Origin: Cricetomys ansorgei
Taxonomy: Eukaryota > Chordata > Mammalia > Rodentia > Nesomyidae
Direction of reading: 5' to 3'
Assembly: GCA_026225945.1 (NCBI GenBank)
Contig: JAMJFZ010001742.1
Location: 35,001 to 99,000, forward strand
Length of the DNA stretch: 64,000 nt
Shown here: positions 32,871 through 45,585 of the stretch, in pieces
How the letters are laid out: every line of letters starts with the position of its first letter
Position numbering within the stretch: position 1 is the first letter of the stretch
The notes under the pieces: model-generated
The model's input: only the letters and a program-made list of their open reading frames with translations
Told to the model about the DNA's origin: nothing
Database searches by the model: none
Made by a program: the position numbers and the translations under genes

Positions 32871-33470
32871 GGGGGTCCCACCTTAAGATTCAGGTCCCTA
32901 GTATAGAAAAAGACCAAAGCAGCCAACTTTAGTCAGGCTTCTAAAAGCACCAAAATTGTGTAGGCCCAAGCCAGGAGCACCGTGACCCAAAACAGTTCCC
33001 AGAGTTAAAGAAAAACACTTTCTAAGACAAACAAGACTGCCTTGGGCTAAAAGAGTTTCCCCACGTAGACAGCCCATGGCCTCGGGCTAGGAGTCTTCCC
33101 CACACCCGCATTGACTAAGATCCTAAAGTTTACATTTTCTAGGAGCCCGCAACCTTGCTATATGCCAGCACCAATCAGTTTAGAGGTTAACTGGCCCCTA
33201 CCTATCAAAATGGGAAAACAATTTAGAGACCAATCAGCTTGCACCAACATGGTCTGTGCTTAGCAACTATGCAGCCCCCTAGCAACTGTTTCAACTGTAA
33301 ATAATAAAAAGGCTTGTTTCTGCCCCTCGGGGCCATTTCCATCCTGCGTGTTAGAACGGCCCCAGTATACTGGAATAAAATCCTCTTGCTATTTGCATCG
33401 ATTTTCCGACTGTGGGTCTCTGTGGGGGTGCGGCGTTCCGGTTTGGGCCCCTGGGGTCCAGCATAACCAT
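32871..33470 (+). mobile_element. Class I (ERV1-type) solo LTR
   Basis: Two accaatcag CCAAT boxes (33171, 33231), an aataaaaagg TATA-like box near 33302, and ggaataaaatcctcttgct poly(A) site near 33372, followed by ctctgtgggg and gtgcggcg. This is the layout of gammaretrovirus-like LTRs. No internal sequence is attached. Confidence 0.7.
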
Positions 33471-33879
33471 GCCGGGAATGGCTTCAGGCATGAAGTAGAA
33501 CTAGCCGAGAGTCACACATAACAGGTGACAGAGGCGGAGGGGTGGGGCTACCCAAGACTTGGGGCCTAAATCAAGAATGGAGCTGCAGGGCCTGGTGGTT
33601 GTCATGCTGGTCTTGCTTTGGCCTGGTCTTCCCTTGCTATGTTCACGTTCCTCCCTCTGGACTGAAAATGTTTACGTTATGCCATCATATATTGAAAACA
33701 TTCAGTGATGTTAAGAGACGCTGCACTTCAACTCTGGGCATGTCCTAACGGTTAAGACGTGGAGACCGTTAGAGATGAACCGAACGCCATTTTGCATTAT
33801 GAGATGATCAGGGGACTGGTGATGATGCTGACCCGGGTGCCTAGTGAACCGTTAGGATTTGGTGACGTGTTTGGGTGTC

Positions 33880-34235
33880 AAGCTCACAAAGGATGGATTG
33901 GTTGGTGCTGGTTAATCTTCATTTTCTACCTGACTGGACTTAGAATCCTAGGAGATGCACCTGTAGGAACGTCTGGGAGGGCATTTCCAGAGAGGTTATT
34001 AACCGGGGAGGGAAGACCCACCTGAACGTAGCCAGCACCCTCCCGGGGACTCAAGTCCCAGACCAAACACAAACAGAAAATAGAACATGAACTGATCGCC
34101 AGCACTTGTTGCTCTTCCCGACTGGATAGAGCATAACCACCAGCTCAGACGTTGCTTCCCCTGACTTCCCACCACGGTGGACTCCCTCCAAACCGTGAGC
34201 CAAAATACGTCCTTCCTGAGTGTCTCCTGTCGGTG
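33880..34235 (+). repeat. Interspersed repeat with poly(A)-like end
   Basis: ggtgctggttaatcttcatt through ccgtgagccaaaatacgtcc; related in its tail to 5310-5712. Confidence 0.6.
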
Positions 34236-35520
34236 AGAGCCGTGAGGACGGCCACTAACGGGCATCTCGCAGCCCATTGAGCCGTCCAGCGGCAAGACCT
34301 TCCCTACACCTCATGGTGCCACAGAGCCCCATGTCTTCCCAGTGTGTAGTCAAGGCTAGTGTGCCTCCCAAGGCCTAGTCGCTCCTTGTTTTATCCCCCT
34401 GCAGAGTGGGAGCCCTCTGAGGGCGCACAGCTACCTACTGCACAATATTCTCTTTGACTCAAACCTGCCTGGCTTCCGAACTACGGGTGGGTAGATGTGT
34501 AAGAGGAAGGACGGAAGGCCTGGCCTGGAGGCACTCTGGAGACCTGAGCAGGGGTGCAGCTACTCTGAGGCCGACATGGACCACAACGTGAAGGCCAGCC
34601 TGAGGCTAGTTGATTGGAAATGGGCTTAATTTCCAAATTAAAAAAACAAAACAAAACGTAATGGCCTTTTAATGTCTTAAAAGGGAGAGAGATCACATGA
34701 CGAGTAGGAGAGCAATGGCTGTTAGCTTTTTGTTTTTCGACTGAGTCTTGCTAAATTGCTCGGGGTGGCCTCAGAGCAAGCCTTCTGCCTCCACCTCCGG
34801 CGCACTGGGATACAGGCCCATGCCTCCCTACCCAGCGTTCCTCAGTGTTGGTTTGAATGCCTCTCGTGGGAACGGAAAGGAATTCCCAAATGCGATACGC
34901 TTTATGCCACAGTGACATCTCACCCCTAGCGAGGCAGGATGAACGTAAGGAGAGTTTATCCAACTCACAGTCTTTACAAAAACATCGAAGGTTTAAGCAG
35001 CTTAAAAGAGCGCTGGGCTGGCTCGTAACAGCACGAGCGTCTTCCAGGGGCACTTCCAGGGGTTCTCAGGATCTGGGATGCACCAATCAGCCTCCGCCAT
35101 TTCCCCCGAAGCGGTCTGCAAACTGGCTGGTGCTCTGTAGAGAGAAGAGCCTGCGGGACCCGCAGCCTGTCAGAGGCCGCAGCGGGAACTGTTTTTTTCA
35201 ATTCCACAAACTGATTCTGTCCAACACTAAGATGAGCCGTCTTTTCTCCTCCATATTAAAGACGACTTGAAGGATGAGCGTACCTATGTACGCGGCCAAC
35301 ACAGCGAGGTTGCCGACGGGGCCTTCGTGTTGCTCACCTTCAGTGAGTGTGGACTGAGTGTGGTCTGAGGATTCTCTCAGCGGCCGTGAAACCCCATGTT
35401 CTGTTGAGAGACCTGGGGGAGGGGTATGCCCGGCCTCTGGAAGGAGCCAAAATGATGGAGTCTCTAGAATTAGCAGAGGTAAATCCCTCTGTCCTCCAAT
35501 CCTGCATAACCCTCCCTAGC
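34236..35520. other. Intergenic; B1 fragment only
   Basis: An inverted B1 scrap at 34725-34840 (gactgagtcttgctaaattg). Otherwise no feature recognised; open frames of up to 137 codons lack family resemblance. Confidence 0.4.
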
Positions 35521-35524
35521 AAAG

Positions 35525-35710
35525 CATTATTAATTTACCTTCAGTGTTTATAAAGAGCCCAATAGTGAATTTTCTCAATGATTTTTATTAATTACACACC
35601 ATGTCAGTTCTCAGAGATTCAATCCCCGGGCAGCTAGGCAGAGACTTCACTCCATCTTTCTCCTCCTGCTTCCCCTCCTGCTACTCCTCCCCACCCCAGC
35701 CCTAGGTGTT
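35525..35710 (-). repeat. LTR-type repeat D, inverted copy
   Basis: Plus strand reads ttttattaattacacaccat and gcagagacttcactccatct, the reverse of 30520-30610. Confidence 0.65.
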
Positions 35711-35934
35711 TTTTCCATTCCAAATCCTCCCTGTCTCCACCCAGCCCTCCAATATATGAATGGAGCCTGACCTTCATCTGCCTTAAGGTTAAGGAATGTC
35801 CTATTCATGTGGAGAGCTGGGTGGCCACGCCATTGTTTACTGGTAGGAAGCGAATCCTTTGCGTGCTACAAGGACAGCTTACAGGAATATATTATCCATA
35901 ACTATAAAATATCCCACAGCAAAGCATCTGAGTT

Positions 35935-36005
35935 GCATTTTGAGATACATAGTCCAAGCTGGCCTTGAACTCATAGCAATCCTCCTGCCTCTGACTCTGG
36001 GAGGT
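35935..36005 (-). repeat. B1 SINE fragment
   Basis: gagatacatagtccaagctg then gccttgaactcatagcaatc: part of an inverted B1. Confidence 0.6.
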
Positions 36006-36526
36006 AAAAAGGTCTGGAAAACTGAAAATGAGTTACATTCAAACCCTGCTCTGTTCCTAGATCTGGATGCTACCCAGTGACCTTCAATTCCCTACACCCC
36101 TGAAAGGGAGTGGTATCCAGAAACAAGCTGATCCCCCCCACACACACACACACAGACGCATCTCAGATTCATCATATAAGAGGAAGTGGGAAGATAAAGA
36201 AGAGCAGCACCTCCGGGGCACTTCCAGGGCACTTCCGGGGCGCCACTCACATGACCTAGAAGAATATAGTGCGGGGGAAGAGCACAGTCCCCAGCAGCCA
36301 GAGTTCAGAGCACAGTGGTGGCCACTGGACTATTTCAAGGAACCGCCTCAGAAACAAAACAGCGTACACCTACAGTACCTTGGCAAGCTGATAATATTGT
36401 CAGAACACGCAGAAATGGAGTTAGAGTCATAGCTCACCCCGAGAGGCCCTGCCTAGAATCCCCCAGCAAGGGGCTGGGGGTGTAGCCCATGGGAAAGTAC
36501 CTGCTTAGCTTAAGTCCCTGAGTGTC

Positions 36527-36845
36527 TCAGTCACTGTCCTGTTGCTCTGATGAGACACCAGGGCCAAGGAAATGTATCAAACAAATTGTTTAACGGGGGC
36601 TTGCTTACAGTTCAGTGTTAGTCTATCATGGTAAGGAACATGGCAGCTGGCAGGCAAGGATGGCACCAGAGCAGTAGTGGTTGAGAACTTCCATCTGATC
36701 CACAGGCGGCAGGCAGAGAAAGAGTGAGACCTAGTCTGGTACGAGCTTTTGAAACCTCAAAGCCCACCCCTAGTGGCACACCTCCTCCAACAAGACCACA
36801 CCTCTAAACCCTTCCCAAAAAGTTCTGTGTTGGAGGGGGGGGTTG
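36527..36845 (-). repeat. Rodent interspersed repeat, copy 4
   Basis: tcactgtcctgttgctctga and tgagacaccagggccaagga, then cacacctcctccaacaagac; same family as 7319 and 27007. Confidence 0.7.
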
Positions 36846-38469
36846 TCAAGTTCAGCTCTAGTTCCCGAGATGGGTTCCTCAGCCTCCATGAAGAAGGATG
36901 ACCAATGAAAGCTATGATGAGTGAGCACAGTACCTCACTCTTCTATGGGACCCTCGCTGGCACGCTTAACGCACTTTAATGACACGCATAGAATACGCCT
37001 TATGTATGATCATGACATGCAAGAGCGCCTCTTTAATAGCAAAAATAAAGACAGGTAAAGGATATAAAAAAGATAAAAATGACAATGTGCACATTAAGGG
37101 AATAATACAAAGTTTCTCTCAATTCTCTACCAATTCAATTCTCTAGGCCATTGAATCTGTTCCCTCTAAGCAAGATTCTCTTCCATTCTCTAAGTTCGAT
37201 TCAATTCTCTTCTCTTTTCTAGACAAAGACTTTACTGTGGCTTAAGTAGCATACTTCAGGAATGCTTATCTAAGGGAATGCAGGTGTCAGGCATACATCA
37301 AAAGGGAAGCAATGCAAAAGTGTCTTCCCTCCTTACAGCTGCAGGCTTCAAGGTTTCTCATTTACCATCAGAAAGTAAATGATACAATGACCAATTAGCG
37401 GATGGTGGGGATGTCACTGTTGATTGAATTATATTGCTATTTGCCTCGCACAGATAGTTCAGGGTGCCATGAAGGCACCAGAGGAGGATTTTATGTTTTT
37501 TTAGTTCCTTGGTATGTATTTATTCTTCTGGGTCAAAGCTCTAAGTTTTTGTCTTATCTGGTGGCCTGGCTATGTTGAAGGCTATTTCTTTCTTTAAGTC
37601 CTGGGAATGTTTACTTTTAGGTTGGTGCAGGCTTGCTATGTTTTTCATTAGTGAAGGGCTAACTATCTGTTTGGTTTTCCAGGTGCACTAACTTTCTAAC
37701 TAAGCTCTCTGGCTTCTGTCTATTGAAGGCTTTTCTCTTCCTGGAAAGATCAGCATTTACTCTAGGAATAGTTTTTATGACACACTTGCAATAAACCTGG
37801 GTAGCTCTCACACATGCCAGGACTTGGAAGTCCGGAGGTGATTGCAATTTACTTTTGAATAGCATGGCTGTGATCCATTCCAGTCAGCAGTAGCCGGCTC
37901 AGGGATTAATTTGAATATATTATTAGGCTATGCAGACCTTATTATTGATGAGAGACTTATGTCACTGTACAGTAAAGATGAGAAAGGGGCAAAGCAGTTA
38001 AGGAATTCCAATTCCCAATAACGAAGGCTCAGGATCCTTGTCAAGCTGAAAACCATCCATAGTCTGGGTAATATGGAGCCCAACAGTTCTACTAACTGGG
38101 AATTGTAGTAGGCCACTTTGTCAAGAAGTCTTTTGTACTGTGCAGCCTTCCTTATGGTTACATGCAGCTTGGACTTCTGGGAACAGCTTAGGAGCACTAT
38201 TTAGGAGAGAGGCCGGTTGGAGTAGACAGTTAGTGAGACAGAGGACAGTTGATGGGAGACCATTGATGGGTCTCCAGGCTGTAGACAGATAAAGCAGCTA
38301 AAGGGGCTGTGAAGATTTTTTTTTTCCTATTTCTCTCTCTATCCTTCCTGAGCTAGTTAGGGTAAAATAAAATATAAAGGGCACAGTGGAAATCTATACA
38401 GGTTGAGATTTAGATACAAGTCAAGAATCTGTCTCAGTAGCAGTTGTGACGAGAGAACAAGAATCTGTC
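36846..38469. other. Repeat-derived, unresolved (likely ERV/LTR material)
   Basis: AT-rich sequence with attctct-type repeated words at 37118-37215 and a T-run at 38318-38327. No coding similarity found. Confidence 0.35.
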
Positions 38470-39065
38470 ACAGTATGTGGTGAGCCCCCAGACTCTGGGC
38501 CTAGATTCTGGTGTGAGCCTCTGGCTATATGCCTATTTCTTTATTGGGAGATTTTCTGAGCAAAACTGAGTCACAAAAAAACAGATTGCCTGAGAATAGC
38601 TAGTTTTGGGGAGGTCAAAGATTACCTAAAGGAACATTCCTTCTCTGGCTAAACACTTAGCTCCATCGAGAGAGGCTATTGCCCTAGGTAATCATCTAAC
38701 TCCACGAAGAGAGGCTATTTCCCTGGGTAAACATTCAGCTTCCCTGAGAAAAGTTATCTCCCAGGATATACATCCTGCTCCAGCAAGAAAAGTTGTTTGT
38801 TCTGTTACTTTAAGGTTTAAGTTTAACTAGAGAATTTTTACTTATGTTTTACCCTGTGATTGATACCCTCAATGTATATCTGCTGAATTCCTTGTGATCA
38901 TTAACTTTGTAACTGCTGTAACTGCAAGTAGACCCTTGAGAAAAAAGTGTATAAAAACTGAGACAAAAATTAAACTTCAGCTCCATTCCATCTGAGCTCG
39001 ATGATACTGTGTGTCTGGTCTAGCCCCTTCCTTTTTTGTCTCTTTTCCCCTCTCCTCATAAGGCC
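38470..39065 (+). mobile_element. LTR with internal tandem repeats
   Basis: Imperfect direct repeats around gagaggctattgccctaggt and gagaggctatttccctgggt (38670-38740) precede a tataaaaactg TATA box (38950) and an attaaacttcag site (about 38968). The layout fits a class II LTR; the family is not named. Confidence 0.6.
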
Positions 39066-39339
39066 CTTCAGTCCCACCCCACATCCCCCATTCAAATACT
39101 TTCCGACTTTCCAGGCTGGCCCTGCAACAGAAACATTCAGTTAAAAGTGGTGCTACAGTTTGGGGCAAGAAAACAGCTTTCAGTTACAAGCAGGGTGGGA
39201 GAGCCAGGAGGCAGAGTTCAGTTACAATTGAAAAAGTAAACAGTTACAATTGGCCCCCAACAAATAAAGCTTCAGAGCTCAGATACGGCTTCAGAAAACA
39301 GTTACAGGGAACCAAACATTCCAAGGCATGATTGTATGT

Positions 39340-39566
39340 CAGTGGCTCTCAACCTCTCGGTCTCGACCCCTGGGGTTGGATGTATTAAGCAACCTTTTCA
39401 GGGGGGTCGCCTAAGATCATCTGCATATCAAATATTTACATTTTGATTCATAAGAGTAGCAAAATGGCAGTCATGAAGCAGTAATAATAATTTCATGGTT
39501 GGGGTCACCACAACAGGAGGAACTGTCTTAAAAGGGTTGCAGCACTAGGAAGCCTGAGGACCACTG
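39340..39566 (+). mobile_element. hAT-Charlie non-autonomous element (URR1-like)
   Basis: 227 bp bounded by cagtggctctcaac and the complementary gaccactg. Inside it reads ggggtcgcctaagatcatct and catggttggggtcaccacaa, the body of the rodent URR1-type family. Flanking 8-bp duplications are not clear. Confidence 0.75.
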
Positions 39567-39909
39567 GTCTGTGGGACTATTCTCATTCACACCTCCACAC
39601 TGAGTCCCATCCCACACCGTCTCACTGGGCTGGGAGAAAAGGAGAGCAAAAATTAAACAAAACCCTTGTAGAAATGTATCCTCAAAGGAGTGAATTTTGT
39701 TAACAAAAGTTAAAAATAAATGTCTGAAAAGAAGTTTAAAATCCCTGAGAACGAGATGACATACTCGATAGCTCTGGGCAGAGGCCATGATAGCCACAAA
39801 ACACAGCTGGTCATTTCTTTGACTCTCCCCTAAGTACAGTGACAATCATTTAACTCACTGGCTCCTACACTTGCCCCCATGCTACAGGTTTTTTGCTAAT
39901 TGACGTATA

Positions 39910-40420
39910 GTACAATATTGATCATGTTAAGCACCCAGAAGTGTGCTACCCAGCAGCCTTTGTTTCATTCGGTTTTGTCCAGTTCCAGAACCTTCTCAGT
40001 ACTCCACAGGAGATACCACACCCAGTAAGCAACAACTGCCCCTGGTCCCAGACACTGGCAATCAAGAATTTGCTCCTGGATTTGCTACTCTGGACATGTC
40101 ATAGAGTGGCCTCGATATTGCATGGCCTTCTGCGTTTGCTCTTTCGTGGGGCGGAGGCTGCAGAGACGTGTCCACGCCGTAGTCTGTTTCAGTGCTTCAT
40201 CCCTTTTAATCGCTGAAATCCCTTCCCCTATCGATGGCCGCCTTGTATTTCCTCCAGTCACCCAGGGTTGCTCCAGATGTTTATACTTTTGTCCTTGTTG
40301 TTACTGGTGCTGGGAACATCGTGTACAATTTTTGATGGAACAACTCTTTTGAACTACATGGAGTCTATACCAGATGTAGAATTACAATGGGGAACTCTGC
40401 TAACTTAGTAAGGAAGTATG
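39910..40420 (-). mobile_element. Ancient L1 (L1M-type) 3' fragment
   Basis: The succession gtcccagacactggcaatca, gctactctggacatgtcata, ttcatcccttttaatcgctg and acatcgtgtacaatttttga matches the antisense of old mammalian L1 3' ends, so the element lies on the minus strand. Strongly decayed. Confidence 0.65.
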
Positions 40421-41870
40421 GGGCATCTAGAAAACTGACCTTGTATCTCAGCCCCAGAGATTATAAACTGGGCTGAGGGACTTCCTGCAGCTTCCCCAGT
40501 GGTTGCCATGAGAAGACACCTCTGAGGCCCTTGGCACTTGGAAGCACTTCCGTGCCGTGCATGTGCTTCACAGAGAAGGTCTCTACATGCCCCACGGGGC
40601 ATCTGAGGCATCCCCAGGGGTCTTAGATGGGAGCCGTGATTTTAAGAGACAGATGAGAACAAAGCAGAAGAGATTATATCCACTGTTTTCCTCTCTCTGG
40701 TATTTAATACTTCTGACTGACACACGACTGCACAGATTTATGGGAGATGTTAATGCAGCAGGAATACGCTGGCGTGATCACAGTGATTGCACGTCAGTGG
40801 CCTGCAGCATTCACTGTTTGTGCTGGGAACATCAAGATCCTAGTCCTTACTACTCTGAAGTGTACGATCAGCTACTGTCAAGCACAGCTAACCTATGGTA
40901 CTGGGAGTTAGCCTCCATCACGTTGTCCCATTGTACGTTAGCCATGCTGCCTTCCTTTTCTCCTGTCTTCCACTTCCTTCCATGTTGGGGTCCAGGAACA
41001 TCCATGGCTCTGGATGCAGCTTGCATGATAAAGTTCCAGACTCTGCGGCCAGAGAATTTCAGCTCACCAGCTATTCTGCCCCCTTCTCCTCTTTGCTGTA
41101 ACGGCAACAAAAAAGCCTTTCATCAACAATAATAATGTCTGCATGGCCTAGTAATACCTGAACTGGCTGCTGTTGGCTGGGAAGGGGACGCAACCATTTA
41201 ACTCAAAAGTAATTGTAATAACCTTGCAGACAAGCACATCGTAAAAGCCATTCCTAGACTGGGTTCTGGTCTTCCCAAGAAGAGATATCCCAAGAAGAGA
41301 TAGCTATAGAGAGCTAGCACACCTGGGTAACCTTGAAGCTTGCAAGCCTCAGGAGGAAGGACACCGTCTCCTCCCTAGGCATGACTGACTTCTGCTTGTG
41401 ACTAACATCTGCATATCAAAATGGCTCTTTGCCGAGACATGACTGACATCTGCATACCAAAAACTGCAGTGGTTTTTTTAAACTACAGGAAAGGTTTTGT
41501 CTGTGGCAGTCCCCTTTGGCGTGACTTTCCCCTGGCAATGTGCATGGTCAGTCTCTCTCTTTCTCTCTTACCCTTTTTTTCTTCTATATATGTATACTGT
41601 TAATTCTTCTATTAAAAACGCTCCTGTATTTCATTTCTAAAGCGTGTTCTATACATGTCGTTCCAAACTGCAATTATGCGTGCCAATTTTTGGGTCCCCT
41701 AGAAGAACGGGCTACTTTGTTCGTTTGCCATTCCTCATTTTCCTGAATTCTACTCCCTCCTGAGTAGAGTTTTCCCTGAACCCCTTTGTGGAAAAGGCTG
41801 GTAGCTCCCACACTTCCAGGCTGGGAAACCTCCACTCTCAGCATGTTTCTCCTCCACGTTCATCCAGGTT
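40421..41870. other. Intergenic, no gene recognised
   Basis: A 191-codon open frame at 40557-41132 exists but has no recognisable domain and no conserved-codon pattern by eye. Confidence 0.4.
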
Positions 41871-41877
41871 CCCACAA

Positions 41878-42620
41878 ACTGCAGGTGTTGGTAGGCGAGG
41901 CTGTCTGTAGGTAGGTGTTGGTAGGCGAGGCTGTCTGGTAGGTAGGTGTTGGTAGGCGAGGCTGTCTGGTAGGTAGGTGTTGGTAGGCGAGGCTGTCTGT
42001 AGGTAGGTGTTGGTAGGCGAGGCTGTCTGTAGGTAGGTGTTGGTAGGCGAGGCTGTCTGTAGGTAGGTGTTGGTAGGCGAGGCTGTCTGGTAGGTAGGTG
42101 TTGGTAGGCGAGGCTGTCTGTAGGTAGGTGTTGGTAGGCGAGGCTGTCTGTAGGTAGGTGTTGGTAGGCGAGGCTGTCTGTAGGTAGGTGTTGGTAGGCG
42201 AGGCTGTCTGGTAGGTAGGTGTTGGTAGGCGAGGCTGTCTGTAGGTAGGTGTTGGTAGGCGAGGCTGTCTGGTAGGTAGGTGTTGGTAGGCGAGGCTGTC
42301 TGTAGGCAGGTGTTGGTAGGCGAGGCTGTCTGTAGGTAGGTGTTGGTAGGCGAGGCTGTCTGGTAGGTAGGTGTTGGTAGGCGAGGCTGTCTGTAGGCAG
42401 GTGTTGGTAGGCGAGGCTGTCTGTAGGCAGGTGTTGGTAGGCGAGGCTGTCTGTAGGTAGGTGTTGGTAGGCGAGGCTGTCTGTAGGTAGGTGTTGGTAG
42501 GCGAGGCTGTCTGTAGGTAGGTGTTGGTAGGCGAGGCTGTCTGTAGGTAGGTGTTGGTAGGTGAGGCTGTCTGGTAGGTAGGTGTTGGTAGGTGAGGCTG
42601 TCTGTAGGTAGGTGCTGGCA
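41878..42620. repeat. 30/31-bp minisatellite, about 24 copies
   Basis: Unit taggtaggtgttggtaggcg plus aggctgtctg. Copies are 30 bp (ctgtagg) or 31 bp (ctggtagg). Base changes are few (taggcagg in a minority, gtgagg in the last copies). Confidence 0.96.
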
Positions 42621-44400
42621 GTTCATAGTCTGGGGTCATGGACTAAATAAAGAGACTGTGAATGGTAGATGAGGATATTTGTAAGTGAGGTTGTTTGTAG
42701 GTGAGGTTTCATAATACAGATTTGAAAGTAGAGAGCAATAGGAAAAGACCGCCACTGACCTCTGGCATAAGTACACATGCAGATGAGCACATCCATGCAC
42801 ACAATCACACACATATGCCACATACACTCACACTCGTACAAACTCCACCCTGGTCCCTAGAGTGCCATGTTCCTCTCCTCAGGAGAAATGAATTTAGTCC
42901 ATTTCTGAAAGTCTCACTGTCCTAACAATTACAAAATTGTTTAGAAGCGCAGTCTCTCCTGAGAGTCAGGCAAGCTCTTGGCTTGTGAGGCCCTCTAAAA
43001 TAAAAATAAATTACACACTTCCGATGCACAGTGGCTCCAAAGCAAGACAGAAACCAAGCAGCTCCGCGTCTGGCATCTGGGGATAGTGACAAAAACCGTC
43101 TGAGCTCCCCTATGCTTGGGCAGCCCTGACCTAGTCCTGCCGCTAGCGGCAAGCACGCAGACTCTCGGGCTAGGCCCGTTCCATGCCTACACCAGTCCTC
43201 CTTCTTGGCATCTTCAACATCCTGGATTTCCATTGCAGTGTAGGCTTCACCTTCAGAGCTTTTGCAGCTGCCTCTCTGCACAGCCCTCTCTGTGGGGAAC
43301 TGGACTCTGTAACACACAGCCTGCCCTCGGTGGCCTCCTGGATCCTTGGTGCAAGGCTCTGAGGCCCCCTCATTTTTGCAGGGAACTCCTTCAGTGACAT
43401 ATCAGTTTAGAGTCTTTCCTTCTGAATGATAAGAGGAACAGAAGAAATTACATACCCAGCTCAGGAATGGAGCTTAGCTTCATCTGAGAGGCTTAGGAGA
43501 AGTGGCTAGGTCCTGGGGAATCACCAAATTGAGCTTTTGATGAGTTCACACACCACAGCAGAAGGTAGGGGGAGGGGCCTGGCTAGAGAAAGCAGGCCAC
43601 TGGGAGCAGGGCCTTGGGCTATGCTTTGCTCTAGCCGAAGCTGCCTTGTCTACCTTCCTCTGTCTGCTGTGACGGGCTGATCCTCTGAAACCCTGAGCCC
43701 CAGCAGGCTGCAAGCCTTCCATCTTTAATTGCTTTTCTCAAGCATCTGGTCACAGCATTGCAAACACCTGATGGGCATTCAGGATAGCAAATATTGAGAG
43801 GACCTGCCACTGGAAGCCCTCCACTGAAAGGAAAATACAGATGGAAAACAACAAATGGAAGCCAAATGCAGAAAGAATTTAAGAGCAATGCAAAGTGTAG
43901 TCCTGCAGAGGAATTTCGACAGATGCTGACTGCCCCAGCAGTTATAGGACGGTGTCTCAAAACTTATAGGCCATCAGGAAGAAGTCAATGTCCCTGCGTT
44001 CTGAGGGGTGAAGGCAGTTCAGACATTGGCTTCCCTGACTCCACTTTGCCACCTCTTGGGATGTTTTGCCTTGAGGTCGTCAAGGCATGGAGGCTCTCCC
44101 CAAGCAATAATGAGCTGGAAGGGCCAGTGTCCATGATGGAACTGAGGATACAAGAGCAATCATCCAACAGAGCCAGGTTGCTTTTCTGAAATGATGACAT
44201 CTCCAGAACTCCTTGAAGCAAAGAGATAATGCCGCCGACACAGTTCCCTGCTGTCCTGCCAGCTGTACACATCCCTACTGTGAATCCCACCCCTCTCCGT
44301 TACCGTATGTTTGAACATCTCTCCAGGTATTATATTCACTGATTTCTGTGTGTACCCCAGTACTCTGTAAGACAATCATCGCACTGTCAGCCAGAAGCCT
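42621..44400. other. Intergenic, no gene recognised
   Basis: Minor CA-rich word near 42780-42840. No domain seen in the open frames. Confidence 0.4.
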
Positions 44401-44408
44401 GGCAGGAT

Positions 44409-44880
44409 GTGTGATTTCTATAGCTGAAAGGGCCTGCTTTCTAATGTAACTAAAAGCTGCTCTCCCTTCGCTAATTGTAAACAGAGTTGCTGATTAAAGA
44501 GGTCACTTGGGTACTCCACCAGGCTGAAGGCAGCATTAGGCGTGGCTTGACCTCTACTATTGTTCTGTAGTTACCCCACTTATAAACCTGGACACAGCTC
44601 AGACAGGTGTGGCCTGGCCCCTTTTGTGTTGGTGTCACCCCACTATAAACAGACACACCCCGATGGCAAAGATTGGGGGGGGGGTAAAAACCAACTTTGA
44701 TCATGCAAATAGTCTTCTAAGAAAGAGCAAGAGAAGATAAGAATAAACTACCAGGACCAAGGAGTTGTTGGAGCTGGAGGGTGGCTGCTGGGCTCTCTGC
44801 TGAGGTCTTTCAGGCTTAAATGTAAGCAATGTCTCATGTGTCTTTATTACTACAACTCCAGATTTAATAAATGGCTACAA
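44409..44880 (+). mobile_element. Class II (ERVK-type) LTR
   Basis: TATA-like words ttataaac (44580) and ctataaac (44643), gaataaac (about 44740), and an end at aatggctacaa directly before a primer binding site. The left end is uncertain. Confidence 0.65.
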
Positions 44881-44881
44881 T

Positions 44882-44900
44882 TGGTGTGCCAACATGGGGC
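44882..44900 (+). promoter_or_regulatory. Retroviral tRNA-Lys-type primer binding site
   Basis: tggtgtgccaacatggggc resembles the tRNA-Lys primer binding site used by ERVK-type elements, and sits two bases after the inferred LTR end. It sets the orientation of the element (plus). Confidence 0.65.
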
Positions 44901-45467
44901 AAGAAAAAGTAGAAACAAGCACCGGACTGAGAGGACCAGTCCCCCTAGTGGGTTACATACTGACGTCAGGGCTAGCCAATTAAAAAAACGTGGCTCAGCA
45001 GAGCAAAACCAGCATGCTGGCATCGCGAGGTGGTGGGCCACCCAGAAAGCTGGCCACGTTGGATGATTGCTCTTGTATCCTCAGTTTGGGTTTGTAGAAG
45101 AAGCAAGGGATCTCTCTTATTAGTCAGAACCCAAGCACTGGATTGGCTTGCTAAATGTTAAAGGAAACAAGGATTTCTGGGAAAGCGAGAGGCGAGATCA
45201 GTGCAGCCCACCACTAGGGGGCGCTGGTCCTCTCAATCCCTCTCTTGTTTCCAGTTCTTAGAAAGACCCTTAAACACAGATCTGTCCCCACGGAGCCCAT
45301 TTATTCGCTCTTCCCAATATGATCATTGTGGCTAAAGCGTCTTGCATGCTCCTCCTCACTGCTTACCCAATCACCTCTGTGTGTGGAATACCAGGACCGC
45401 AGTAGAGTCAGTCAACTGCAACTCTGAATCCAGGCAACACTAGATGTTCATTTGTGCACTGCCTTTT

Positions 45468-45585
45468 GAGGTCAGGAGGTGGTGGACACCTGTAACTCCA
45501 ATACTTGGGAAGCAAAGGCAGGAGAGACAAGCCTCAGGGTTACATAGCAAATCCCAGAAACCCTGTCTCTAAAACCTAAGTGCAT
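45468..45585 (+). repeat. B1 SINE
   Basis: ggtggtggacacctgtaact, gggaagcaaaggcaggagag, ccctgtctctaaaac. Confidence 0.7.

Noticed and set aside
40557..41132. 191-codon plus-strand open frame
   Set aside because: No recognised domain, no splice or poly(A) context, and it adjoins an old L1 fragment. Composition looks random.
41838..42639. Two overlapping minus-strand open frames of about 260 codons
   Set aside because: They are translations of the 30/31-bp minisatellite (RQPRLPTPTY repeats). A stop-free repeat unit explains the length.
43794..44189. 131-codon frame before the ERVK-type LTR
   Set aside because: No recognised domain; its end overlaps the inverted 29-bp pair, so it is likely chance.
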